Source of the DNA: DAOUBP01 sp964474695
GTDB lineage: Bacteria; Chloroflexota; Anaerolineae; CG2-30-64-16
DNA length: 64,000 nt
Reading direction: 5' to 3'
Assembly (NCBI GenBank): GCA_964474695.1
Contig: CAYYTK010000008.1
Span: forward strand, 1 to 64,000
This document shows, in pieces, positions 50,534 to 58,821 of the stretch. The translations under genes and the position numbers were made by a program. The notes under the pieces are model-generated. The model searched no databases. It saw only the letters and a list, made by a program, of their open reading frames with translations, and was not told the origin of the DNA. The stretch's first letter is position 1, and each line of letters opens with the position of its first letter.

Positions 50534-52777
50534 TCAGGGTGACGGTTGCGAGGTTTTCTGGACGACGGTGATCTCGTGCCACCCGTCGGGCGAGTCGGGT
50601 GTTGCTGCCGGCAGCCCATCCCGCTGATCGATCAAGCGCAAGCGCAGCAGCGCGGGCGGCGCGCCCTCCCAGCCCTTGAGCGGGTGCCAGGTGATGAATC
50701 GACCGCCGTCCACCCACTCTGTCGGGCGGAACGCCTCGAAGGGCTGGGTCACCTGCCACTGGTTTTCCGCGCCGTCAGCCGAGGGTGCAATCTCCAATTG
50801 ATAGGCCCGCCAGGCCTCCGGGTCGGGCCCTGTCGTCCGCCACTCCAACCATAGCTCATAGGCGCCGGCATCCGTCTGCTTGAGCGTCGCATTGCCGAGC
50901 GCCAGGCTACTGGTGAAGGAGACAGGCGGCGTCCGGCTTGCCGCCATCAGGTCAGCCTCTCCGGCGCCGGTCACTTCCTGGACGATCAGGGCCGGTTGGC
51001 CATCCGGCGCTTCCACGCTTCCTATTTGCCGGGCATAGGGTGCGAGCAGCTTCGCGGCCTCAGAGGCCAGGGGGGATGACGCGGCGATCAGGTAGGTGGC
51101 CGGTTCGCCTGGCGGTGGCAGTGGTAGCGCCTGCCGCGCATCGAACCAACTCAGCCCGGGGTTGCTGTGCTGGAAATAGGTCTGCACGGTCGCGCGCTCG
51201 TGCAGCAACATGAATGTGGGATGCCGGTAGATGTCGGAGGACAGATAGACGTGCTCCGTGCTCGGATGGTCGGCCAGCCACTGCCAGGCAGCCGTCATAT
51301 CCCCTTCGAAGGCATCGAAGGTAGCCGCCGACGGCCCCCAGACGCGGAAGTAGTCGCGATAGGTGAGTGCTGCGTGGACGCCGAGCGCAGCAATGATCAA
51401 AACCAGTGCAGCTATCCGGAAGCGAGCCTTCAGGCGGTTTGACGCCCGAGCCACCTGACCGGCTGAAGCCTCGATTCCACTCATGCCGGAAGATGCGGCG
51501 CGCGTTACGAGCCTTGTCAGGGCCACCAGTCCGAGCGCCGGCAGGAAGTAGATCGCAGGGATGACCCCCAAGACGCGCGGCAGGGTGGGCCAGCGATCGG
51601 TGGCCAGGAAGGACGGCAGCAGCAGGGCCGGCAGCCAGAGCAGCAAGAAGAGCGCCGGCCCTTGACGCCACCGCCGGATGAGCAGGCCGAGCCCAAGGAG
51701 AGCCAGGATGGCGGTGAGAGGGTCAAAGACGGCGCGGCGCGGCAGATTGTAGAACTGATCGGCATCACCGCTGCCCGGCACGAAGAACTGAATCACGTTT
51801 GCGGCCGCGGCGCGGCCCATGCGCAGCCAGGGATTGTCTGCGCCGAAGGCTGTCACTTCCGAGGCTCGTTGTGTGAAGCTGCCGGGGTGCTGCAGGAAGT
51901 AGATCCCCAACGGTGCGAACACCAACGCTGCAACGACGAACAGCAGCACGATCCCGGTCAGGCGCCTGGACAGGAGCGCTTCTCGCGGGCGTCGGGCGAT
52001 CAAGGCGGCCAGCCACTGCACCACGAGAAATCCGCCGAGGAAGAAGGGCAGGAAACGGCCGGCCGTGTAGAAGTGAGCCGCCAGACCCAGGCAGGCGCCG
52101 CTGATGACAAACCATCCACGGGCGTTGCGGTTCGTGCCGCGCCAGAAGGCTGCAAAGGCCAGCGCGCCGAACAGGGGCGTGAAGACCCCCCGGATGCCGA
52201 AGCGAGAGAAGTGCACGTGCCAGAAGGAGGTGGCAAGGTAGAGCGCCGCAACCAGTGGCAGCAGGTCCCAGGGGCCGGCCGCACTTGTTAATCTGTTAGG
52301 AGCACCCTGAGCGGAGGCGCCGGGCAGCGGCCCGGCGTCCGGAGTCGAAGGGGCGGCGTGGCCCTTGGGAAGGGTCGCATCCTTCGACTGCGTCGGGGCC
52401 CCCACCCCGGCTCCGCTCAGGATGCTTTCAGAGTCTTTCGCAGCCAGCAGTTCTCTGCCGAGCCAGTACGTTGCGAGGGCGGTGAAGATGCCGGCCAGGG
52501 CCGATGGGAGTCGCAGCGCGAGCGGCACAACCCCCAACAGCCGGAACATGGCGGCGATGAGCCACATGTGCAAGCCTTCGCGGCCGAAATTCGCCGGAAA
52601 GAAGATGGCCCCGCGGCCAGCGAGGATGTCGAGGGCATCCAGGCCGTTAGTCGCCTCATCGCCGAACAAGCCGGGCGGGATGCTGTCGATCTGCCACAGC
52701 CGGAACCAGCCGGCAACCAGCAGGATGACAGCGACATGCACGCGGGGGTCAGTGTACCAGGGACGAGAGGATTTCAT
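50534..52777 (-). CDS. GT39-type membrane glycosyltransferase (PMT_2/ArnT-like)
   Basis: The product has 747 residues, with about ten helices in the first 450 residues. The catalytic acidic pair is in LFGDEATNGLDALD near 40, followed by NFGREGLHMWL, the ArnT/PMT pattern. Residues 118-159 are encoded by a 126-bp dispersed repeat and form a hydrophilic loop between helices. The C-terminal 240 residues hold an extracytoplasmic region and a beta-sandwich-like end. It would transfer a sugar from a polyprenyl phosphate to a lipid or protein outside. ATG 52777 is nine bases from its predicted start site. Confidence 0.88.
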   Translation of the reverse strand: MKSSRPWYTDPRVHVAVILLVAGWFRLWQIDSIPPGLFGDEATNGLDALDILAGRGAIFFPANFGREGLHMWLIAAMFRLLGVVPLALRLPSALAGIFTALATYWLGRELLAAKDSESILSGAGVGAPTQSKDATLPKGHAAPSTPDAGPLPGASAQGAPNRLTSAAGPWDLLPLVAALYLATSFWHVHFSRFGIRGVFTPLFGALAFAAFWRGTNRNARGWFVISGACLGLAAHFYTAGRFLPFFLGGFLVVQWLAALIARRPREALLSRRLTGIVLLFVVAALVFAPLGIYFLQHPGSFTQRASEVTAFGADNPWLRMGRAAAANVIQFFVPGSGDADQFYNLPRRAVFDPLTAILALLGLGLLIRRWRQGPALFLLLWLPALLLPSFLATDRWPTLPRVLGVIPAIYFLPALGLVALTRLVTRAASSGMSGIEASAGQVARASNRLKARFRIAALVLIIAALGVHAALTYRDYFRVWGPSAATFDAFEGDMTAAWQWLADHPSTEHVYLSSDIYRHPTFMLLHERATVQTYFQHSNPGLSWFDARQALPLPPPGEPATYLIAASSPLASEAAKLLAPYARQIGSVEAPDGQPALIVQEVTGAGEADLMAASRTPPVSFTSSLALGNATLKQTDAGAYELWLEWRTTGPDPEAWRAYQLEIAPSADGAENQWQVTQPFEAFRPTEWVDGGRFITWHPLKGWEGAPPALLRLRLIDQRDGLPAATPDSPDGWHEITVVQKTSQPSP
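52301..52426. repeat. AGCATCCTGAGCGGAG repeat, in-frame copy inside GT39
   Basis: On the minus strand the element begins AGCATCCTGAGCGGAG and ends CTCCGCTCAGGGTGCT; inner arms CAGTCGAAGG and CCTTCGACTC also pair. Its length is 126 bp, exactly 42 codons, and it has no stop in the frame used. Confidence 0.88.
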
Positions 52778-52792
52778 AGCTGACAACGCAGG

Positions 52793-52850
52793 AGTTTAGC
52801 ACAATTGCCAACTGTGTACAATTGGCAACCGTGCTGAGTTGGGGTACACT
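52793..52850. promoter_or_regulatory. Divergent promoters sharing a symmetric site
   Basis: A dyad TTGCCAA (52805-52811) / TTGGCAA (52822-52828) lies between GT39 and the flippase-like gene. Minus-strand boxes TTGTAC (52816-52821) and TAAACT (52793-52798), 17 bp apart, serve GT39. Plus-strand TTGGCA (52822-52827) and TACACT (52845-52850), 17 bp apart, serve the other gene; its start would fall on the GTG at 52857, suggesting a leaderless mRNA. Confidence 0.55.
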
Positions 52851-52856
52851 TAGCCC

Positions 52857-53834
52857 GTGGATTCCAGTTCTACCCGGCAGCGTTCGCGGCCATCACGCAA
52901 GCGTCTATACGCCGTCGCGCAGATCAGCATCAGCGCCATCCTGCTATTCGTGGTCATGCGCCGCGTGCAGTGGAGTGATCTCAAAAGCACGCTCGCCCAG
53001 ATGGATCTCACCTGGCTTGCCGTAGCCTGGTGTCTGTTTTTACTCGGTATTGCTATGCGCGCGCTGCGCTGGCAGGTGTTGCTGCAGGCGCTTCAGGTGC
53101 ACCGCTCGCTGGGTGAACTGATGCTGTGGTACTTTGTGGGCGGTTTTTTCAATGTGTTGCTGCCCACAGGTTTTGGCGGAGATGCCGTAAGGGTGCTGGA
53201 GCTTTCGCGTGACGAGCGGCGGGTCGGGCCGGTCTTGAACAGCGTGGTCGTCGATCGTTACCTGGGGCTGATGGCGCTGCTGGCGATGGGCTTGATCGCG
53301 GGCGCGGTCAGGCCGGATTTGGCGCCGGGCCCCGTTCTGGGCCTGATCGCGCTGTTGCTGTTCGGCGGGATTGCGGCCGCCTGGCTGTTGACGAGGCCGT
53401 GGTGGCGGCGCTGGGCGCAGGGCGCCGGGCTTACGGCCCGCCTGGTCAGGACATCCAAGCTGGCAACGATTGCCTCGGGCTTGAGCAGTTACAGCCCGGC
53501 TTTGTTGGCGCGGGCAGTCACGGCTTCGGTCGTATTCAACCTGATCCAGATCGGCTGGAACGCCGCGATCGCACTGGGCCTGGGCCTGCGTTTGCCGCCT
53601 CTGCTCTTCTTTGTCTTTGTGCCGCTTACATCCGTCGCGCTCTTGCTGCCGGCGTTTGGCGGCCTGGGGGTGCGGGAGCTTACCTATGTGACCCTGTTGG
53701 GCAGCGTTGGCGTGCCGCAGGCGAGCGCCGTAGCTCTTTCACTCACCATCTATGCGGTGACTGTCGCCTCCGGGCTGGTGGGCGGGGTGTTGTACCTGGG
53801 CCAAGGGCTGCGGCGCGCGCGCAGAAAGGGTTAG
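52857..53834 (+). CDS. Lysylphosphatidylglycerol synthase-TM/flippase-like membrane protein
   Basis: The product has 325 residues and eight or so helices, of the UPF0104/LPG_synthase_TM family: MRALRWQVLLQAL near 70, then FFNVLLPTGFGGDAVRVLEL near 105, VVVDRYLGLMALL near 135. Stand-alone members lie in many polysaccharide and glycolipid clusters and may help move lipid-linked sugars. The GTG start is at 52857. The GT2 gene begins one base after its stop. Confidence 0.88.
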   Translation: MDSSSTRQRSRPSRKRLYAVAQISISAILLFVVMRRVQWSDLKSTLAQMDLTWLAVAWCLFLLGIAMRALRWQVLLQALQVHRSLGELMLWYFVGGFFNVLLPTGFGGDAVRVLELSRDERRVGPVLNSVVVDRYLGLMALLAMGLIAGAVRPDLAPGPVLGLIALLLFGGIAAAWLLTRPWWRRWAQGAGLTARLVRTSKLATIASGLSSYSPALLARAVTASVVFNLIQIGWNAAIALGLGLRLPPLLFFVFVPLTSVALLLPAFGGLGVRELTYVTLLGSVGVPQASAVALSLTIYAVTVASGLVGGVLYLGQGLRRARRKG

Positions 53835-53835
53835 C

Positions 53836-54843
53836 ATGGCTTTAGCGCTTTCGATCGTGATACCCCTGTACAACGAGGGGGAGAACATAGCGCCTCTCTA
53901 CGGCGAGCTCTCCGCCGCACTCGATGGGCTGGGCCGGACGTACGAAGTCATCGTAGTGGACGACGGCAGCACGGATGACAGCTTTGCCAGGCTGAGCGAG
54001 GTTCATCACCGAGATCCTCGCTGGCGCATTATCCGTTTTCGACGCAACTTCGGCCAGACGGCCGGGTTCGCGGCCGGCTTCGCGGCCGCGCGCGGCGAGG
54101 TCGTGGTGACTTCGGATGCTGACCTGCAGAATGACCCGCGCGATATCGGGCGCCTCCTGGCCAAGCTGGACGAGGGCTACGACATCGTGAGCGGCTGGCG
54201 CACCGAGCGCAAGGAGCCTTTCCTGAGCCGGCGCCTCCCATCGCTGATGGCGAACCGGATGATTTCCGGCGCCACACGGGTTGTGTTGCACGATTACGGC
54301 TGCTCGTTGAAGGCCTACCGCAGCGAGGTCGCTAAGAACATCCGCTTGTATGGCGAGCTGCATCGCTTCATCCCGGCGCTGGCAAGCTGGATGGGCGTGC
54401 GGGTTGCCGAGGTGCCGGTCAATGATCGCAAGCGCCGGTTTGGCAAAAGCAAGTACGGCATCGGCCGGACCTTTCGGGTATTCCTCGACCTGATCACGGT
54501 TCGGTTCTTGCTCGGCTACTCGACGCGACCGCTCCATGTTTTTGGTGGGGCCGGCCTGGCATCGTTCGGCGCAGGATTCCTGATCGGCATCTACCTGACT
54601 TTCGTGAAGCTGGTGCTGGGTGAGAACATCGGTGCGCGGCCGTTGTTGTCGCTTGCGGTCTTGCTGCTGGTCCTGGGCGTGCAGTTGCTGAGCATGGGAC
54701 TGCTGGCGGAGATGATCACGCGCACCTACCATGAGGCTCAAAACAAGCCGATCTATGCGATCCGCGAGCAACTGGATGGCCCGGTTACACCTCAAGCGGG
54801 GACTATCGGCGCGGCGGGCGATGAACCGCGGGGCCTGGAATGA
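53836..54843 (+). CDS. GT2 polyprenyl-phosphate glycosyltransferase (ArnC/GtrB/DPM type)
   Basis: The product has 335 residues. The GT-A domain begins LSIVIPLYNEGENI, with VVDDGSTDDS near 40, SDADLQNDP (metal-binding DAD) near 92 and RKEPFLSRRL near 125. Two C-terminal helices (235-300) anchor it. It makes a polyprenyl-phosphate sugar, the donor for GT-C enzymes such as the GT39 and DUF2723 proteins beside it. It is followed after ten bases by the epimerase gene. Confidence 0.92.
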   Translation: MALALSIVIPLYNEGENIAPLYGELSAALDGLGRTYEVIVVDDGSTDDSFARLSEVHHRDPRWRIIRFRRNFGQTAGFAAGFAAARGEVVVTSDADLQNDPRDIGRLLAKLDEGYDIVSGWRTERKEPFLSRRLPSLMANRMISGATRVVLHDYGCSLKAYRSEVAKNIRLYGELHRFIPALASWMGVRVAEVPVNDRKRRFGKSKYGIGRTFRVFLDLITVRFLLGYSTRPLHVFGGAGLASFGAGFLIGIYLTFVKLVLGENIGARPLLSLAVLLLVLGVQLLSMGLLAEMITRTYHEAQNKPIYAIREQLDGPVTPQAGTIGAAGDEPRGLE

Positions 54844-54853
54844 GTAGGGTGAG

Positions 54854-55846
54854 ATGATCGATCCTGCAGCAGACGGTTTTCCGGGGCGGCTGATTCTGGT
54901 GACGGGCGCGGCCGGTTTCGTCGGCTCCCATCTGTGCGAGGCCTTGTTGGCGCAGGGCCAGCACGTCCTTGGCGTCGATTGCTTCACGGACTACTATGGC
55001 CGTGATCTCAAGCAGGCGAACCTTGGCGGCCTGCTGGCCTCCCCGCGTTTCCGTTTGGTCGAGGCCGATCTGGTGGAGGCAGAGATGCCCCGCCTGCTGG
55101 ATGGCGTCGGGCTGATCTATCACCTGGCAGGCCAGCCGGGTGTCCGCAGCAGCTGGGGCAGCCAGTTCGAGGTGTATGCGCGCAACAATATCCTGGCCAC
55201 CCAGCGCCTCCTGGAGGCAGGCCTGGCCGCAGGCAAGATTCCGATCGTCTATGCTTCCTCGTCATCGGTCTATGGGAATCTGCCCGAGATGCCGTTGCGC
55301 GAGTCCGCGGCCCCCGCGCCCCTCAGCCCCTACGGCGTCACCAAACTGGCGGCGGAGCATCTCTGCCGGCTCTATGCCGGTCTTTACGACCTGCCCACAC
55401 TTTCGCTGCGCCTGTTCACGGTTTACGGGCCGCGCCAGCGCCCCGACATGGCATTTCAGCGATTCCTCACGGCAACCGCGCTGGGCCAGGAGATCGTGTT
55501 GTATGGCGACGGGGCACAGACGCGCGATTTCACGTTCGTGGCAGATGTCGTCCGCGCCTTCCTGGCTGCCGGCGCGGCTTGCCTGGCAGGCAAGGCGACG
55601 GGCCAGGTGCTCAACATTGCCGGGGGGTCGCGTGCATCGGTGAACGAAGTTCTGGCGATCATTTCAAGTATGACTGGCGCTGACCTCCGCATCCGTCGTC
55701 TACCGGCACAGCCGGGCGATGTGCGGGATACCTGGGCTGATACGCAGTTGGCAGTCTCTCTGCTGGGTTTTCAGCCTGCGATCGGCCTTGCTGAAGGACT
55801 GGAGCGGCAGTGGCAGGCTCAATGCAAAAAGGGTAGCGCCCCATGA
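54854..55846 (+). CDS. NAD-dependent nucleotide-sugar epimerase
   Basis: The product has 330 residues and is an extended SDR: VTGAAGFVGSHLCEALL cofactor motif, YASSSSVYG near 135, and catalytic Tyr-x3-Lys in SPYGVTKLAAEHL near 157-165. The segment GVRSSWGSQFEVYARNN resembles UDP-glucuronate 4-epimerases. It supplies a nucleotide sugar for the glycosylation cluster. Its stop overlaps the ATG of the next gene by four bases. Confidence 0.9.
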   Translation: MIDPAADGFPGRLILVTGAAGFVGSHLCEALLAQGQHVLGVDCFTDYYGRDLKQANLGGLLASPRFRLVEADLVEAEMPRLLDGVGLIYHLAGQPGVRSSWGSQFEVYARNNILATQRLLEAGLAAGKIPIVYASSSSVYGNLPEMPLRESAAPAPLSPYGVTKLAAEHLCRLYAGLYDLPTLSLRLFTVYGPRQRPDMAFQRFLTATALGQEIVLYGDGAQTRDFTFVADVVRAFLAAGAACLAGKATGQVLNIAGGSRASVNEVLAIISSMTGADLRIRRLPAQPGDVRDTWADTQLAVSLLGFQPAIGLAEGLERQWQAQCKKGSAP

Positions 55847-58821
55847 AGACGAGTGAACCGCCGTTGGAGTCCAGGCGATGGCCCTGGCCGAAACCATCCG
55901 GGCTGGTCTTCGGCGCCCTGGCCGTTCTCACTTTGATTCTTTCCTGGCCCTTGATCGCGCGGCTGAGCACGCGCCTGCCCGGAACGGCTACCTGGGCCTT
56001 TGACGAATCGACCTTCGCCTGGAACATCTGGTATTTCAAGCATGCCCTGTTGGACCTCGGCGCCAGTCCACTGCACTCTGACCTGATCTGGTACCCGCTC
56101 GGCATTGACTTGATCCTCTACACCTATAACTTCTTCAACGCGGTGGTGGCCTTGCCGCTGCAGGTGGCGTTCAACTTGCCGCTGGCCAGCAATGTCACCC
56201 TGCTGCTGGCGACGGCGCTCAGTGGATTCGGGGCGTATTTGTTGACGTATAACGTACTACGTACTACGTACTACGTACTGCCTGCTGCGGATGGCGTTCA
56301 GTCGGACTCGCGAGCCATGCCCAATAAGCAATACGCCCGCGATCCGCAGAGCACCCGCAATACGCAATACACACCGCGCAGTACGCAATACGCAATACGC
56401 AATACGCAACACGCCCACCTCGCCGCGCTCCTCGCCGCTCTGATCTACGCTTTTGCTTCCAACCGCGCCATCTACGCGGCAATGGGCCATTATGACATGG
56501 TGACCACCCAGTGGCTGCCGTTTTACGCGCTGTATCTGCTGAAGCTGCTGCGCGAGCCGCGCCTCAAGAATGCACTGATGGCAGGCCTGTTCTTCGCGCT
56601 TGCGGCATACGCTGAGATGATCTTCGCGTCCTTTCTGGTGTTGCTGTCTTTGGTGCTGCTTCTTGCCTGCTGGCGTGAGCTGCGATCGCGCTGGCGGGCG
56701 GTGGGCCGGTTGGCGCTTGCCGGGGTTATCGCCGCGGTGCTTTGGTCCCCTGCGTTGGTCCCCATCGCCCGCGAATTCCTGCGCGGCGATTATGCCCTGG
56801 AGGGCTGGGGTGAGAGCCTCAAGCTCAGTGCGGATGTCGTGGGGTTGGTGACGCCCACGGATCTCAATCCACTGTTCGGAAGCGCTGAAGCGCAGGGGCT
56901 ATCGCCCAGCGCGCGCTGGCAGACCGCGCTGCGCGCGGTCGAGGAAGGCAAGAGCCGTTTCGGCGATGTGAACACCGTCTTCTTGGGGTGGGTCACCCTG
57001 GGACTGGCGGCCCTGGGCGGTTGGCTGGGAAGACGTCGGCTGAGGGGGTGGGTCTGGAGCGCGATCGTCTTCGGCGTGTTAGTGCTCGGCCCGCTGCTCC
57101 AGGTCAACGGTCGCTATCGCTTCAGCCTGGATCATCTGCTGCCCGAAGGGGTCACGTTGCCGCTGCCTTTTGCGATATTGCACTTCATCCCCTTTGTCAA
57201 TGCCAACCGTGCGCCTAACCGTAACAGCGTGATTTTGATGTTGGCGCTGGCCGTGCTCGCGGGGTGCGGCGTCTGGTGGTTGTTGAGTCGCATCAGTGCA
57301 CCGCGCGCTGCGGGCCAGCCATCACGTGTCAACGCGCCGCTCGCCCTCACAGCGGCTTGTCTGCTGGCGGCGCTCGTCCTCTTGGAGCATCTCGCCGTCC
57401 CGCTGCCCACCACCGACGCGCGTGCGCCCGAGGTCTATGAGCAGATCGCGGCGGAGCCGGGGCAGTTTGCGATCATGCAGTTGCCGCTGGGCTGGCGCAA
57501 CAGCTTCGGGGCGCTGGGCAGCGAGCAGACGCAGCTCCAGTACTTCCAGACCGTGCACGGCAAACCGATGATCGGCGGCAACATCAGCCGCGCGCCTGAT
57601 TTCAAGATGGACTATTTCGCGCGCATCCCGCTCTTCAGGGCGTTGACCGATCTGGAGATGTACCAGGCGCCATCGCCTGAGATCGATGCTGCCGCACGGG
57701 CCCAGGCAGGCCAGTTGATGGCGCTGTACGACGTGCGTTATTTCGTGACGAACCCGCCCATCACCGGCCGCTATCCCTATCAGGACACCTGGCAGCAGAC
57801 CGAGGCGTATGCTTTGGATGTGCTGCCGCTGCAGGAGCCGCCGGTCTGGGAGCAAGACGGGTATCGCGTCTATCGCGTGGAACAGGCCGCGCTCCAGTTC
57901 CCGTTCTTCGTCGATGTCGGCGCGCCGGGCCAGGAGCCGTATCTGGGGGGCGGTTGGGATGTGCGCGCGGATGAGCAGCCCTACGGCGCCACCGCAGCCT
58001 GGGCCACCGCTACGACGGCCGATCTGTATCTGCCGTTGGCCGGCCCGAGCAATGTTCAGATTCTGCCGGGCGCCCGAAAGCTCCGCCTGGCCATCGCGCC
58101 GCTCGCCTACGATGGCGCGCCGGCCCAACGCCTGACGATCACCGTCAACGATGCAGTTGTGTTGCAGGACTACGCGCTCACGGCCGGTTGGCAGACGGTG
58201 GAGGCAACGGTTCCGGCGGCTGCGGTGCGGGCCGGGCCGAGCCGCGTGCGCCTGCAATTCGCTCAGGCGCTGAGCCCTCGCCGGGCTTTTCCTGACCCTG
58301 CCAGCCGCGCCAGCATCGGTGCGACCGGCATCGTCAGCCCGGTTAATCTTGAGGTGCATGGTTTCTCAGAGGCGTACCTGACCGCAACCGACGCCGGCGG
58401 GCATCAGGTCGATCTTTCGGCCGGCCGGCAGGGCTACAACGTGGCAGTGCTCGACCAGCGCACCGGCAAACTGATCGAGAAGCAGGGCTTCGATACGACC
58501 GCGAACAGCTTCGAAGCCGATGCAATGGCGGCCTATCTGGCGACGATTCCGGCGGGCCGCATCGTCGTCCTGGCCACCAAAGGGGACGCGACCGCCTACC
58601 TCACCCCGGACGCCATCCTTGCGCTGCGCAACCTGGGCTCGCGTGTCGCGGCGGCTGCGGAACTGGCCGGCAAGGCCCATGTGCTGGTCGGCGTACAAGC
58701 TGCAACCCCAGGCACTGCGGCCGAGGTGGTCGATGTGGGCGACGCCTTTTTGCGCGTGACCGGTGACTTCCGAACCCTGGCCGCTGCGGTGGATTGGGTG
58801 GAGCTAGATGTCAGGGACTGA
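55843..58821 (+). CDS. Large GT-C-like membrane protein with heptamer-encoded loop
   Basis: The product has 992 residues. About 1-530 contain ten to twelve helices (starts SGLVFGALAVLTLILSWPLI); residues 560-992 are extracytoplasmic, with beta-rich parts. Residues 137-192, between helices, are encoded by heptamer repeats (56252-56417) and read YYVLPAADG, IRNTQYA-like peptides, which look nothing like the rest. AFDESTF near 45 could hold the acidic residues of a GT-C loop. The C-terminal 120 residues (ITGIVSPVNLE onward) end in a repeated VLVGVQAATPG pattern. The substrate is unknown. Confidence 0.78.
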   Translation: MKTSEPPLESRRWPWPKPSGLVFGALAVLTLILSWPLIARLSTRLPGTATWAFDESTFAWNIWYFKHALLDLGASPLHSDLIWYPLGIDLILYTYNFFNAVVALPLQVAFNLPLASNVTLLLATALSGFGAYLLTYNVLRTTYYVLPAADGVQSDSRAMPNKQYARDPQSTRNTQYTPRSTQYAIRNTQHAHLAALLAALIYAFASNRAIYAAMGHYDMVTTQWLPFYALYLLKLLREPRLKNALMAGLFFALAAYAEMIFASFLVLLSLVLLLACWRELRSRWRAVGRLALAGVIAAVLWSPALVPIAREFLRGDYALEGWGESLKLSADVVGLVTPTDLNPLFGSAEAQGLSPSARWQTALRAVEEGKSRFGDVNTVFLGWVTLGLAALGGWLGRRRLRGWVWSAIVFGVLVLGPLLQVNGRYRFSLDHLLPEGVTLPLPFAILHFIPFVNANRAPNRNSVILMLALAVLAGCGVWWLLSRISAPRAAGQPSRVNAPLALTAACLLAALVLLEHLAVPLPTTDARAPEVYEQIAAEPGQFAIMQLPLGWRNSFGALGSEQTQLQYFQTVHGKPMIGGNISRAPDFKMDYFARIPLFRALTDLEMYQAPSPEIDAAARAQAGQLMALYDVRYFVTNPPITGRYPYQDTWQQTEAYALDVLPLQEPPVWEQDGYRVYRVEQAALQFPFFVDVGAPGQEPYLGGGWDVRADEQPYGATAAWATATTADLYLPLAGPSNVQILPGARKLRLAIAPLAYDGAPAQRLTITVNDAVVLQDYALTAGWQTVEATVPAAAVRAGPSRVRLQFAQALSPRRAFPDPASRASIGATGIVSPVNLEVHGFSEAYLTATDAGGHQVDLSAGRQGYNVAVLDQRTGKLIEKQGFDTTANSFEADAMAAYLATIPAGRIVVLATKGDATAYLTPDAILALRNLGSRVAAAAELAGKAHVLVGVQAATPGTAAEVVDVGDAFLRVTGDFRTLAAAVDWVELDVRD
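56252..56417. repeat. Heptamer tract inside the 992-residue membrane protein gene
   Basis: Four perfect ACGTACT units (56252-56279), a middle part with degenerate units, then four perfect TACGCAA units (56382-56409). The frame stays open across it. TACGCAA is the same heptamer as in the intergenic tract at 2745-2799. Confidence 0.88.
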
